This document shows, one piece after another, positions 1-7,704 of a stretch of 64,000 nt of DNA. A program made the position numbers and the translations under genes. Within the stretch, counting starts at the first letter, position 1. Each line of letters opens with the position of its first letter. Origin of the DNA: Rhodobacter sp. (lineage in GTDB: Bacteria; Pseudomonadota; Alphaproteobacteria; Rhodobacterales; Rhodobacteraceae); the NCBI GenBank assembly GCA_027489175.1, contig JAIYAE010000023.1, positions 1 through 64,000 on the forward strand, written 5' to 3'. The notes under the pieces were generated by a model. The model did not search any database. It was not told the origin of the DNA and saw nothing but the letters and a program-made list of their open reading frames with translations.

Positions 1-131
1 CCCCAGTACTCGTTTTCAACGACTTTGCCGCCGTTGTCCGCAAGGACGGTCGAGAAGTGTTCGATAAGGCCTTCGGCTTGCGCGTTGGACAGGTCCTGAC
101 GCGAAATGAAGACATGCTCATACAGAGGCAT
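1..131 (-). CDS. rpsF: 30S ribosomal protein S6, N-terminal part (cut by window edge)
   Basis: The first 43 codons of ribosomal protein S6, a small-subunit protein that contacts S18 and 16S rRNA, read leftwards off the window. The visible protein begins MPLYEHVFISRQDLSNAQAE, the typical S6 opening, followed by the helix region ending VVENEYWG. The ATG at 131 is preceded by AAGGA at a normal distance. In related genomes rpsF is followed by rpsR and rplI, so those are expected to the left, outside the window. Confidence 0.93.
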   Translation of the reverse strand, partial: MPLYEHVFISRQDLSNAQAEGLIEHFSTVLADNGGKVVENEYW

Positions 132-438
132 GCAGGTATCCTTCGTCTCGGGGCGGCTTCAAAGGACGGGCAAACTTCCCTGCGGCCCGTCCACGAGAGG
201 CATCGCCGTTGCATGGAAATGCAGGGAAGATGCGGCCTTATACAGAGGTTTGCTGCAGGCGCAAGGGAAATGGCCGTCCCGGCACCTGGCCCGGGGCCAC
301 ACAAGTCACAACCCAGCGGGGTTCTGTTCGCTGATGAACAGTCAGCCTCCCATGGTGCAGAATTGCCGCACCGCAGCGTCCCTGCGCATCTTGCCACCTG
401 TCAACCGGGCCGATGCGCCCCCGATCCTCAGGTGATGA
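132..438. other. divergent intergenic region rpsF / yceI
   Basis: About 307 bases between divergent genes. Apart from the candidate rpsF promoter nothing specific is seen. Reading frames across it look like GC-rich noise: no recognisable domain and no good ribosome-binding site. Confidence 0.6.
237..264 (-). promoter_or_regulatory. candidate sigma-70 promoter for rpsF
   Basis: On the minus strand TTGCGC (264-259) and TATAAG (242-237) are separated by 16 bases, pointing at rpsF and leaving a leader of about 100 bases. This is a visual match only. Confidence 0.35.
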
Positions 439-1023
439 ATGACCCGTTTCGCAACTCTCGCAGCCGTGGCTGCCCTGTTCACTGCCCCGGCCTTTGCCGC
501 GCCCGTGACTTATACCATTGACAGCAGCCACGCCCAGATCGTGTTCTCCTATGACCACGTCGGCTATTCCACCGGCTTCGGCATGTTCTCGGGCTTTGGC
601 GGTGAGGTCGTGTTCGACGCCGAAGCGCCTGCCGCCTCGACGGTGTCGGTCTCCTTCCCCGTCCGCTCGATGCTGACCGGCTGGGAAGCCCGGTTTGAAC
701 ACTTCATGTCCCCTGATTTCTTCGACGCTGCCGAAGATGAGATGGTGACCTTCACCTCGACCGCCGTCGAAGTGACCGGCGACAACACCGGCAAGATCAC
801 TGGCGATCTGACGCTGAACGGCGTAACCAAGTCGGTCGTTCTGGACGCCAAGCTGAACAAGTCCGAACCCTACCCCTTCCCGCCCTTCGAAGGCAAACCG
901 GCTGTCGGCTTCACCGCCACCACCACCGTCCTGCGGTCGGATTTCAACGTGGGCGCCTTCGCCCCCTTCGTTAGCGACGAAGTGCAGATCCAGATCAGCT
1001 TCGAGGCAATGGCAGCCGAGTGA
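439..1023 (+). CDS. secreted YceI-family protein
   Basis: A 194-residue periplasmic protein of the YceI family, a lipocalin-like beta-barrel that binds polyisoprenoid chains. Residues 1-20 form a signal peptide (hydrophobic core LAAVAALFTAPAFA, cleavage after AFA). The mature part begins with the family's opening (TYTIDSSHAQIVFSYDHVG) and keeps the late LTLNGVTKSVVLDAKL strand and the GFTATTTVLRSDFNVG region. Length matches single-domain YceI proteins. The ATG at 439 has AGGTGATGA just upstream. It converges on a cytochrome b561-YceI fusion, so two YceI paralogues sit tail to tail. The exact ligand is unknown. Confidence 0.9.
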   Translation: MTRFATLAAVAALFTAPAFAAPVTYTIDSSHAQIVFSYDHVGYSTGFGMFSGFGGEVVFDAEAPAASTVSVSFPVRSMLTGWEARFEHFMSPDFFDAAEDEMVTFTSTAVEVTGDNTGKITGDLTLNGVTKSVVLDAKLNKSEPYPFPPFEGKPAVGFTATTTVLRSDFNVGAFAPFVSDEVQIQISFEAMAAE

Positions 1024-1064
1024 TCGGCTCCCGAACCTGACCGCGCAACGCGCAGGAAAAAGCA

Positions 1065-1092
1065 AAGGCCGCCCGGGGAACCGGGCGGCCTT
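1065..1092. terminator. bidirectional terminator hairpin between convergent genes
   Basis: A perfect 12-bp stem (1065-1076 with 1081-1092) closed by a GGAA tetraloop lies between the stops of the two convergent YceI genes. A/T-rich bases flank it on both sides, so it could serve both directions. Confidence 0.75.
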
Positions 1093-1121
1093 AGTCATGG
1101 GCAAGGCTGCGGTGGGACGCC

Positions 1122-2363
1122 TTATTCAATCCGTTCCGCCACCAGATCCACCGCGACCACGACCCCGAACCCGACCGAGGCTTCGTCGCCATAGCTGGCC
1201 CCCATCCCGAAGTCGCGGCGGTCAAGCGTCACTGTCCCCGCCATCCGCGCCTGAGTGCCGGTGATCTCCAGTGTGAAGGGCAACTCAATCGGCTTGGTCA
1301 TGCCGCGCAGGGTCAGCTCGCCCTTGGCAATGTACCCCCCAGTTCCCGGCAGGATATCCGCAGTGAAGGTGGCTGTCGGATGGGTCGCCACGTCAAAGAA
1401 CTCAGCCTCCAGCGCCTGTTTCGTCACGCTACCAAGGGTCAGGCTCGCCGTGTCGATGGTCACCATCACCGTGCCATGGCTTCCATCCACCGCGACATCG
1501 TCAAAGCGGATGTCAGCTGACCAAGTCGCAAAGCTGCCGCTGACATCCGCGCCCATCTGCTTGACCGAAAAGCCCAGCGTGCCCTCAACCACGCGCCAGT
1601 TGCCCGTTGTCTCGGCCTGAACGGGCGCCTCAGCCGCACCGGCAACCTCATTGGCCGCAACTGCAGCCGGCGTATCGGCTGCAATCGCCTCACCATTCGG
1701 CACCAGCAAGGCCGCAATCCCGGCCCCGGCCGCATAAAGGACGAACGCCACCAGCACCGGCAGGCTGCCCTTTCGCACCGCTTCGGGGCGCGCAGGTGCG
1801 GGCACGCCGCGCAGCATCCGCAGCAAGGTGGCGTCCTTGTCGATCAGGTGGTGCTTCAAGGCCCCTGCGATGTGCAAAAGGATCGCCAGCCCCAAAAGTT
1901 TGGTGAACACCCAGTGCGCGGCTCCAGCGGCTGATCCCACCGCCTCAGACTGCGGCACGAAGGGCAGGGTCTGCCCGAACGGCCACAGGATCGGCGCAAA
2001 GCCGGTGACCGCGGCATGGTGGACCCAGCCCGACAACGGCACTGCGACCAGCGAGATATAGAGCAGCCAATGCACGGCACTGGCCAATGTCAACTCGGCC
2101 CGGCGTTCGGGGTGCAAGGGGGCAGGGTGACGCTCGAACAGCGCCCAAAGGATGCGGCCCAGTCCCAAAAGGAACGCTGCAACGCCCAGCGTCTTGTGGA
2201 CCGAAAAGAGCTGCGCCTTGACCGCCAGCGCCTCAGACGTGTCATAGGGCAGCTGGTTTGCGATCACCCCCAACGGGATGGCCGTCAGGATCAACAGCGC
2301 CGTCAACCAGTGAAAGACGCGGGTCACGGTGCCAAAGCTGCGGTCGCTGTTGCGGGCTGGCAT
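1122..2363 (-). CDS. cytochrome b561 fused to a YceI domain
   Basis: A 413-residue inner-membrane protein. Residues about 10-190 are a di-heme cytochrome b561 (Ni/Fe-hydrogenase-type b subunit fold): VFHW with His18, SVHKTLG with His56, and later LLHIAGALKHH supply heme ligands in four hydrophobic helices. A fifth membrane segment near 205-225 leads through an Ala/Pro/Glu linker to a C-terminal YceI domain (about 255-413) on the periplasmic side. The chosen ATG has AGGAG upstream; an ATG nine codons earlier lacks one. Fusions of this kind suggest electron transfer coupled to a hydrophobic quinone-like ligand, which is inference. Confidence 0.88.
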   Translation of the reverse strand: MPARNSDRSFGTVTRVFHWLTALLILTAIPLGVIANQLPYDTSEALAVKAQLFSVHKTLGVAAFLLGLGRILWALFERHPAPLHPERRAELTLASAVHWLLYISLVAVPLSGWVHHAAVTGFAPILWPFGQTLPFVPQSEAVGSAAGAAHWVFTKLLGLAILLHIAGALKHHLIDKDATLLRMLRGVPAPARPEAVRKGSLPVLVAFVLYAAGAGIAALLVPNGEAIAADTPAAVAANEVAGAAEAPVQAETTGNWRVVEGTLGFSVKQMGADVSGSFATWSADIRFDDVAVDGSHGTVMVTIDTASLTLGSVTKQALEAEFFDVATHPTATFTADILPGTGGYIAKGELTLRGMTKPIELPFTLEITGTQARMAGTVTLDRRDFGMGASYGDEASVGFGVVVAVDLVAERIE

Positions 2364-2517
2364 GGGATACTCCTGTAATGCACTGTGCATCTTAGCGGTC
2401 CTGCCGCCGCCGCACAGCCCGCCCGTTGCACATCGGCTGTGCAGGTCTGACGTGCGGGTGATTGCAAGGCCGCGCGCCTCAGGCTATCCCGAAAGGCCAA
2501 AGCAAGGGGGCAACAGC

Positions 2518-3447
2518 ATGAGCCGCGCATTCGTCTTTCCGGGGCAGGGCGCCCAGACCATCGGCATGGGCCGCGCCCTCGCCGAAGCCTATCCCGCCGC
2601 CAAAGCCGTGTTCGATGAGGTGGACAGCGCCTTGGGCGAAAACCTCTCGGCCCTGATCTGGGAGGGGGATATAGCTGACCTGACCCTGACCAAAAACGCC
2701 CAGCCCGCGCTGATGGCCACCTCTATCGCCGCCCTCCGCGCGCTTGAAGCGGAAGGTTTCGGCCTTGATCACGCCGCCTTCGTCGCCGGGCACAGCTTGG
2801 GTGAATACTCCGCCCTCTGCGCCGCTGGCTCCCTCACCCTGTCCGACACCGCCCGCCTTCTGCGCATCCGCGGACAGGCCATGCAAGAGGCCGTCCCCGT
2901 GGGCGTCGGCGCAATGGCCGCCCTCCTCGGCCTCGACTTTGAGACCGCCACCGCCGTCGCCGCCGAAGCCGCCCAGGGCGAGGTCTGCCAGGCCGCCAAC
3001 GACAACGACCCCGCCCAGGTTGTCGTCTCCGGCCACAAGGCCGCCGTCGAACGCGCGGTCGAAATCGCCAAGGCCCGCGGCGCCAAACGCGCCCTGATCC
3101 TGCCCGTCTCCGCACCCTTCCACTGCGCCCTGATGCAGCCCGCCGCCCATGTGATGGCCGAAGCCCTTGCCGCCACCCCGATCCTCGCCCCCAAGGTCCC
3201 CGTCGTCGTCAACGTCCGCGCCGAGGCCGTCACCGAACCCGACCGCATCCTTGACCTTCTGATCGCCCAGGTCACCGGCTCCGTCCGCTGGCGCGAAAGC
3301 GTTCTTTGGATGGGCACCGCCGGCGTGACCGAGTTCTGGGAGATTGGCGCCGGCAAGGCCCTCTCCGGCATGATCCGCCGCATCGCGCCCGAGGCCACAA
3401 CCCGCGCCATCGGCACCCCCGAAGACATCGCCGCCCTCAAGGCCTGA
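2518..3447 (+). CDS. fabD: malonyl-CoA:ACP transacylase
   Basis: FabD moves malonate from CoA to acyl carrier protein, supplying elongation units for type II fatty-acid synthesis in the cytosol. The 309-residue protein has the PGQGAQ opening, the nucleophile motif GHSLGEYSAL with catalytic Ser93, and the later SAPFHCALM motif with the partner His. Length is normal. The ATG at 2518 follows AGGGGG; a longer in-frame upstream extension has no family similarity and was discarded. It begins the fabD-fabG-acpP run that continues with fabF after an interposed gene. Confidence 0.97.
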   Translation: MSRAFVFPGQGAQTIGMGRALAEAYPAAKAVFDEVDSALGENLSALIWEGDIADLTLTKNAQPALMATSIAALRALEAEGFGLDHAAFVAGHSLGEYSALCAAGSLTLSDTARLLRIRGQAMQEAVPVGVGAMAALLGLDFETATAVAAEAAQGEVCQAANDNDPAQVVVSGHKAAVERAVEIAKARGAKRALILPVSAPFHCALMQPAAHVMAEALAATPILAPKVPVVVNVRAEAVTEPDRILDLLIAQVTGSVRWRESVLWMGTAGVTEFWEIGAGKALSGMIRRIAPEATTRAIGTPEDIAALKA

Positions 3448-3458
3448 AGGAGACCCCC

Positions 3459-4196
3459 ATGTTCGACCTTACCGGCAAAGCCGCCCTCGTCACCGGCGCC
3501 TCAGGCGGCATCGGCGCCGACATCGCCCGCGCCCTCCACGCCGCCGGCGCCACCGTCGGCCTTTCGGGCACCCGCGTTGAACCGCTTGAGGCCCTGGCCA
3601 AGGACCTCGGCCCCCGCGCCCATGTCCTGCCCTGCAACCTCTCCAACCCTGAAGACGTCGAAACTCTGGTCAAACGCGCCACCGAAGCGATGGGCGCGGT
3701 CGACATTCTGGTGAACAACGCCGGCATCACCAAGGACGGCCTTGCCATGCGCATGTCCGATGACGACTGGCAGTCGGTGATCGACGTCAACCTCACCGCC
3801 ACCTTCCGCCTCTGCCGCGCCGCGATCCGCGGCATGATGAAGGCCCGCCAAGGCCGGATCATCAACATCTCCTCGGTCGTCGGCACCACGGGGAACGCGG
3901 GGCAGGTTAACTATGCCGCCTCCAAGGCCGGGATGGTCGGCCTTTCCAAATCCCTCGCGGCCGAGGTGGCCAGCCGCGGCATCACCGTCAACTGCGTCGC
4001 TCCCGGCTTCATCGAAACTGCGATGACCGACAAGCTGAACGACACCCAGCGCGCCGCCATCCTGACCGCCGTCCCCGCCGGGCGCATGGGCACCCCGGCG
4101 GAAATCGCCGCCGCCGTCCTTTACCTCGCCTCCGCTGAGGCGGCGTATGTCACCGGCGCCACCCTCCACGTGAACGGCGGCATGGCGATGGTGTGA
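3459..4196 (+). CDS. fabG: 3-oxoacyl-ACP reductase
   Basis: A 245-residue NADPH-dependent short-chain dehydrogenase that reduces beta-ketoacyl-ACP in fatty-acid elongation. The Rossmann motif GASGGIG is near residue 13, NNAG near 87, catalytic Ser in NISSVVG near 138, and YAASK near 151. The C-terminal GATLHVNGGMAMV is typical of FabG. The ATG is 11 bases after fabD's stop and preceded by AAGGAGA, so the two are co-transcribed. Confidence 0.97.
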   Translation: MFDLTGKAALVTGASGGIGADIARALHAAGATVGLSGTRVEPLEALAKDLGPRAHVLPCNLSNPEDVETLVKRATEAMGAVDILVNNAGITKDGLAMRMSDDDWQSVIDVNLTATFRLCRAAIRGMMKARQGRIINISSVVGTTGNAGQVNYAASKAGMVGLSKSLAAEVASRGITVNCVAPGFIETAMTDKLNDTQRAAILTAVPAGRMGTPAEIAAAVLYLASAEAAYVTGATLHVNGGMAMV

Positions 4197-4250
4197 CCGC
4201 CGCAAGCACCCGCTCTGCGACCCCATGCCGCGCAACTCTGGTTAAAGGGT

Positions 4251-4279
4251 TTGCCATGCGCGCATCCCCTTGCTATAGG
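4251..4279 (+). promoter_or_regulatory. candidate sigma-70 promoter for acpP
   Basis: TTGCCA (4251-4256) and TATAGG (4274-4279) are spaced by exactly 17 bases and lie about 100 bases before the acpP start. acpP is usually expressed far above its neighbours, so an own promoter is expected. Confidence 0.5.
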
Positions 4280-4380
4280 CGCGCAGGATTCCGGCCGGGC
4301 CACACCCCGGGTGGCAACCGCCCCTTGTCGGGCAGATCAGAAAGTGGCCGGGACAGTCCCGCCAAGATAGAGGAACGGAC

Positions 4381-4614
4381 ATGAGCGACATCGCTGATCG
4401 CGTTAAGAAGATCGTCGTCGAGCATCTGGGCGTCGAAGAGGACAAGGTGACCGAATCCGCCTCGTTCATCGACGATCTCGGCGCTGACTCGCTGGACACT
4501 GTCGAGCTGGTTATGGCCTTCGAAGAAGAATTCGGGATCGAGATTCCCGATGACGCTGCCGAAACCATCCAGACATTCGGCGACGCGGTAAAGTTCATCT
4601 CCGAAGCCGCCTAA
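4381..4614 (+). CDS. acpP: acyl carrier protein
   Basis: A 77-residue acidic carrier protein that holds growing acyl chains on a phosphopantetheine arm. The arm attaches to Ser37 in the diagnostic [10 protein letters not shown] motif. Length and four-helix layout match bacterial AcpP. GAGGAACGG precedes the ATG. It follows fabG with a 184-base gap that contains a likely promoter, and a strong terminator follows, so much of its mRNA is probably monocistronic. Confidence 0.98.
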   Translation: MSDIADRVKKIVVEHLGVEEDKVTESASFIDDLGADSLDTVELVMAFEEEFGIEIPDDAAETIQTFGDAVKFISEAA

Positions 4615-4640
4615 GCGCTTTTCGTCCCTCGCGGACCCTC

Positions 4641-4664
4641 AAGGCACCCCCCGGGGTGCCTTTT
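4641..4664 (+). terminator. intrinsic terminator after acpP
   Basis: AAGGCACCCC pairs with GGGGTGCCTT around a two-base centre and is followed directly by TTTT, a standard rho-independent terminator 27 bases after the acpP stop. Confidence 0.85.
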
Positions 4665-5247
4665 GCGTTTTGATCTGCGCGCGGTCAGGGTGACGCCTTC
4701 ACCTGCGCAGCGCCGCCCGTTCCCAGTGCGGGTCGCCAAGCGCCGACGCCCAAGCCCGATGGCCAGCGTTCTCCGCTCCAGCGGGACTACCTGGCAGCGC
4801 ACGCGTCACCCCCTGCCGTGCCCTGCACCTGACGCCGGTGGGCGCTGCGGCCCCCACCCGCTCAGTAGCGGCCAACAGCGCCGCCTCCCCGCCCAGCAAC
4901 CACCTGCCAACCCCAATGGGTGACCGCGCAACGCACCCGCACTCCTTTGCGCCAGATCTCACAGCCTCCGCCTCAAAACCGCATTTGCTCTTTTGAAAAA
5001 TACTCCCGCCGGAGGCTCCGACCGCGGGCCCCGCACCAGCCTGTCCGGCCCATCCCCCGGCAGCGCCGCCAAGCGGGGGCTCGATGCCCCCCGCGGCGGC
5101 TCTCCCGTTCGGAAAAACGCTCCCCCGGGCGGTCTGCCGCCGCCCTCTTCGGCCGCCGCTTGCCAAGCCCGCGCCGCGCGCGCCAGTCTGCGCCAGCTTG
5201 CAAGACGTCCCCGCCCACAAAAGACCCCCTTCCAGGAAAGGCCCGCC
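4665..5247. other. 583-base gap with a dispersed hairpin repeat
   Basis: No supported gene. The sequence is GC-rich and low in structure except for one copy of repeat family A at 4981-5020. Long frames on both strands here are Arg/Pro/Gly-rich without recognisable domains. Confidence 0.6.
4981..5020 (+). repeat. dispersed repeat family A, copy 1
   Basis: A 40-base unit beginning GCATTTGCTCTTTT and ending CTCCCGCCGGAGGCTCCG. It matches 37 of 40 bases at 40079-40118 without gaps and is recognisable in reverse at 59708-59749. The CTCCCGCCGGAG part is self-complementary. Confidence 0.85.
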
Positions 5248-6195
5248 ATGACCGGCAATTCCGCCCTCGGCTCGATGTTTGGCGCAGGTGCCGTCGATAC
5301 CTTCCTCGGCCTGCCACGCCTGCGTGATCTCTCGCGTGTCTCATCGCAGATGGTCCTCCTTGGCGCCGACGGCTGCACGCCCTATCCCAGCGTCGGATTT
5401 TACTGCGCCGGCGGGCCAGCCGCGATCCGCGCTGCCGGGGCGGCCTATGCGGCCAACCTTGGCCACATGAACTTTGACCTTGGCGGCCCGGTCTTTCCCG
5501 CCGGCATTTCCGCCGTCGATGCCGGTGACCTGCCGCAAACCGAAGCGGACCCCGAAGGCAACCGCGCCCGGATTTTCGGCGCGGTCAGTCAGGTGCTCGA
5601 CCGGGGCGCTGTCCCGATCCTGATCGGCGGCGATGACAGCCTGCCGATCCCGATGCTTGAGGCTTATGGCGCCCGGCGCCGGTCCATCACCATCCTCCAG
5701 ATCGACGCCCATATCGACTGGCGGGAGGAGGTGGGCGGCGAAAGCCTCGGCCTCTCTTCCACCATGCGCCGCGCCTCCGAGATGGCTCATGTCGAGGCGA
5801 TCATTCAGGTTGGCCAACGCGGCATTGGTTCCGCCCGGATGCAGGACGTGGCCGATGCGCAAGACTGGGGCGTCAACTTCGTCCCAGCAGGTGAGGTGGC
5901 GCGGTCCGGCCTTGGCCGCGCCATCGACCTGATCCCTGCCGGGGCCGAGGTCGTTATCTGCCTTGACCTTGATGCCCTCGACCCCTCGATCATGCCTGCC
6001 GTGATCGGCCGCACTGCCGGAGGCCTTGGCTACTGGCAGGTGCTGGAACTGATCGGCGGAGTTGCCGAAAAGGCCCGGATCGCGGGCCTCGACATGGTGG
6101 AATTCATGCCCTCCCGCGATGTGGACGGGCAGGGGGCGGCGGTCGCGGCCCAACTCCTTGCTGCCGCCATGGGCATCATCGCGCGGCAGGGTTAG
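5248..6195 (+). CDS. agmatinase/arginase-family ureohydrolase with altered first metal motif
   Basis: A 315-residue member of the arginase/agmatinase/formiminoglutamase superfamily, Mn-dependent enzymes that hydrolyse guanidino compounds to urea and an amine or acid. DAHID at residues 153-157 and DLDALDPS further on carry most of the metal ligands. The first ligand motif, normally GGDHS, reads GGDDS here (Asp130 in place of the His). The C-terminal GLDMVEFMPSRDVDGQGA is typical of the agmatinase branch. The ATG follows AGGAAAGG; an upstream TTG-initiated extension crosses the repeat and looks spurious. Substrate (agmatine, guanidinobutyrate or other) cannot be told from sequence. It sits oddly between fab genes. 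Confidence 0.85.
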   Translation: MTGNSALGSMFGAGAVDTFLGLPRLRDLSRVSSQMVLLGADGCTPYPSVGFYCAGGPAAIRAAGAAYAANLGHMNFDLGGPVFPAGISAVDAGDLPQTEADPEGNRARIFGAVSQVLDRGAVPILIGGDDSLPIPMLEAYGARRRSITILQIDAHIDWREEVGGESLGLSSTMRRASEMAHVEAIIQVGQRGIGSARMQDVADAQDWGVNFVPAGEVARSGLGRAIDLIPAGAEVVICLDLDALDPSIMPAVIGRTAGGLGYWQVLELIGGVAEKARIAGLDMVEFMPSRDVDGQGAAVAAQLLAAAMGIIARQG

Positions 6196-6442
6196 GCCAT
6201 CTGTCTTGAACCGGGCTTGGGCCCGGCGGCGCGTCAGGCCGTGTCGGGGCAGAACCTTCGGGCTGGGCAGATGTTAACACTTCCTGAACTCGCGCCCCTA
6301 ACTCACTGATTTTCCTATGGTGGACCAGGTGTCGCTGCCCGGGACACCCCGTCAACCCGCCCATGCCCACCCCGCAAGGTTGCGTGGGCAAAGGGGGCCG
6401 TGTATCACCCACAAAAAGCCTAGCCTTGCGGGAGAGAGCAGC

Positions 6443-7702
6443 ATGCGTCGCGTCGTGGTCACCGGTCTGGGAATGGTCACCCCCCTTGCCTGCGGGGTCG
6501 AAGAAACCTGGAGCCGGCTTCTCGCCGGCCAATCCGGGGCAGGCCCCATCACCCGCTTCGATGCCTCGAATGTGGTCACCCAATACGCCTGCGAAATCCC
6601 GCGGGGCGATGGATCGGACGGAACCTTCAACCCCGACGACTGGATGGAACCGAAAGACCAGCGCAAGGTCGATGACTTCATCCTCTACGGCATGGCTGCC
6701 GCAGTGCAAGCCGTGCGGGATGCGGGCTGGGATGACATTTCCGAAGATGAAAAGCTGCGGACCGGGGTGATGATCGGCTCCGGCATCGGCGGGCTGACCT
6801 CGATCGCCGAGACGGCGGTTCTCATCAAGGAAAAGGGGCCAAAGCGGGTCTCGCCCTTCTTCATCCCCGGCGCGCTGATCAACCTTGTGTCGGGGCAGGT
6901 CTCGATCCGCTTCGGCTTTAAGGGCCCGAACCACGCCGTCGTCACCGCCTGCTCGACCGGGGCGCATGCCATCGGCGACGCGGCCCGGCTGATCCAGTGG
7001 GGCGACGCCGATGTGATGGTGGCCGGCGGGGCGGAAAGCCCGATCTCGGAAATCGGCATCGCAGGCTTCAACGCCTGCAAGGCCCTCTCGACCAAGCGCG
7101 CCGATGACCCGACCAAGGCCAGCCGTCCCTACGACGCCGACCGTGACGGCTTTGTCATGGGAGAGGGGGCCGGAGTTGTGGTCCTTGAGGAATATGAACA
7201 TGCCAAGGCCCGCGGCGCGAAGATTTACGCCGAGGTTCTGGGCTATGGGCTGTCCGGCGACGCCTACCACATCACCGCCCCGTCCGAGGATGGTGATGGC
7301 GGCTACCGCAGCATGGCGGCGGCCTTGAAGCGGGCGGGCCTGCAGCCTTCCGACATCCACTACATCAACGCGCATGGCACCAGCACCATGGCCGACACGA
7401 TCGAACTTGGCGCGGTGGAGCGGCTGATGGGCGACGCGGCGGCGGGGGCGACGATGTCCTCGACCAAGTCGAGCATCGGGCATCTTCTGGGGGCCGCGGG
7501 CGCGGTGGAGGCGATCTTCTGCATCCTTGCCCTGCGCGATCAGGTGGCCCCGCCGACGATCAACCTGGACAATCCGGCCGTCACGCCGAAGCTGGATCTG
7601 GCCCCGAACAAGGCAGTTCGGCGCAAGATCGACGTGGCCCTATCCAACTCCTTCGGGTTTGGTGGCACCAATGCCAGCCTGGTCGTCGGCAAGGTGCGCT
7701 AG
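6443..7702 (+). CDS. fabF: 3-oxoacyl-ACP synthase II
   Basis: A 419-residue condensing enzyme that elongates acyl-ACP with malonyl-ACP. It begins MRRVVVTGLGMVTPL; Cys170 in TACSTGAHAIG is the nucleophile, and His residues lie in NAHGTSTMAD and SSIGHLLGAAGAVEA. The end is NSFGFGGTNASLVVGK. The ATG has GGGAGAG upstream; an extended upstream frame was rejected. mltG starts two bases after its stop, so the two are co-transcribed. Confidence 0.97.
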   Translation: MRRVVVTGLGMVTPLACGVEETWSRLLAGQSGAGPITRFDASNVVTQYACEIPRGDGSDGTFNPDDWMEPKDQRKVDDFILYGMAAAVQAVRDAGWDDISEDEKLRTGVMIGSGIGGLTSIAETAVLIKEKGPKRVSPFFIPGALINLVSGQVSIRFGFKGPNHAVVTACSTGAHAIGDAARLIQWGDADVMVAGGAESPISEIGIAGFNACKALSTKRADDPTKASRPYDADRDGFVMGEGAGVVVLEEYEHAKARGAKIYAEVLGYGLSGDAYHITAPSEDGDGGYRSMAAALKRAGLQPSDIHYINAHGTSTMADTIELGAVERLMGDAAAGATMSSTKSSIGHLLGAAGAVEAIFCILALRDQVAPPTINLDNPAVTPKLDLAPNKAVRRKIDVALSNSFGFGGTNASLVVGKVR

Positions 7703-7704
7703 GG

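Noticed and set aside
238-1104. 288-codon minus-strand frame over the first yceI gene
   Set aside because: Shadow of a clear YceI gene with signal peptide.
4699-5220. 173-codon minus-strand frame in the acpP to agmatinase gap
   Set aside because: Gly/Ala/Arg-rich, crosses the dispersed repeat, no start signal or domain.
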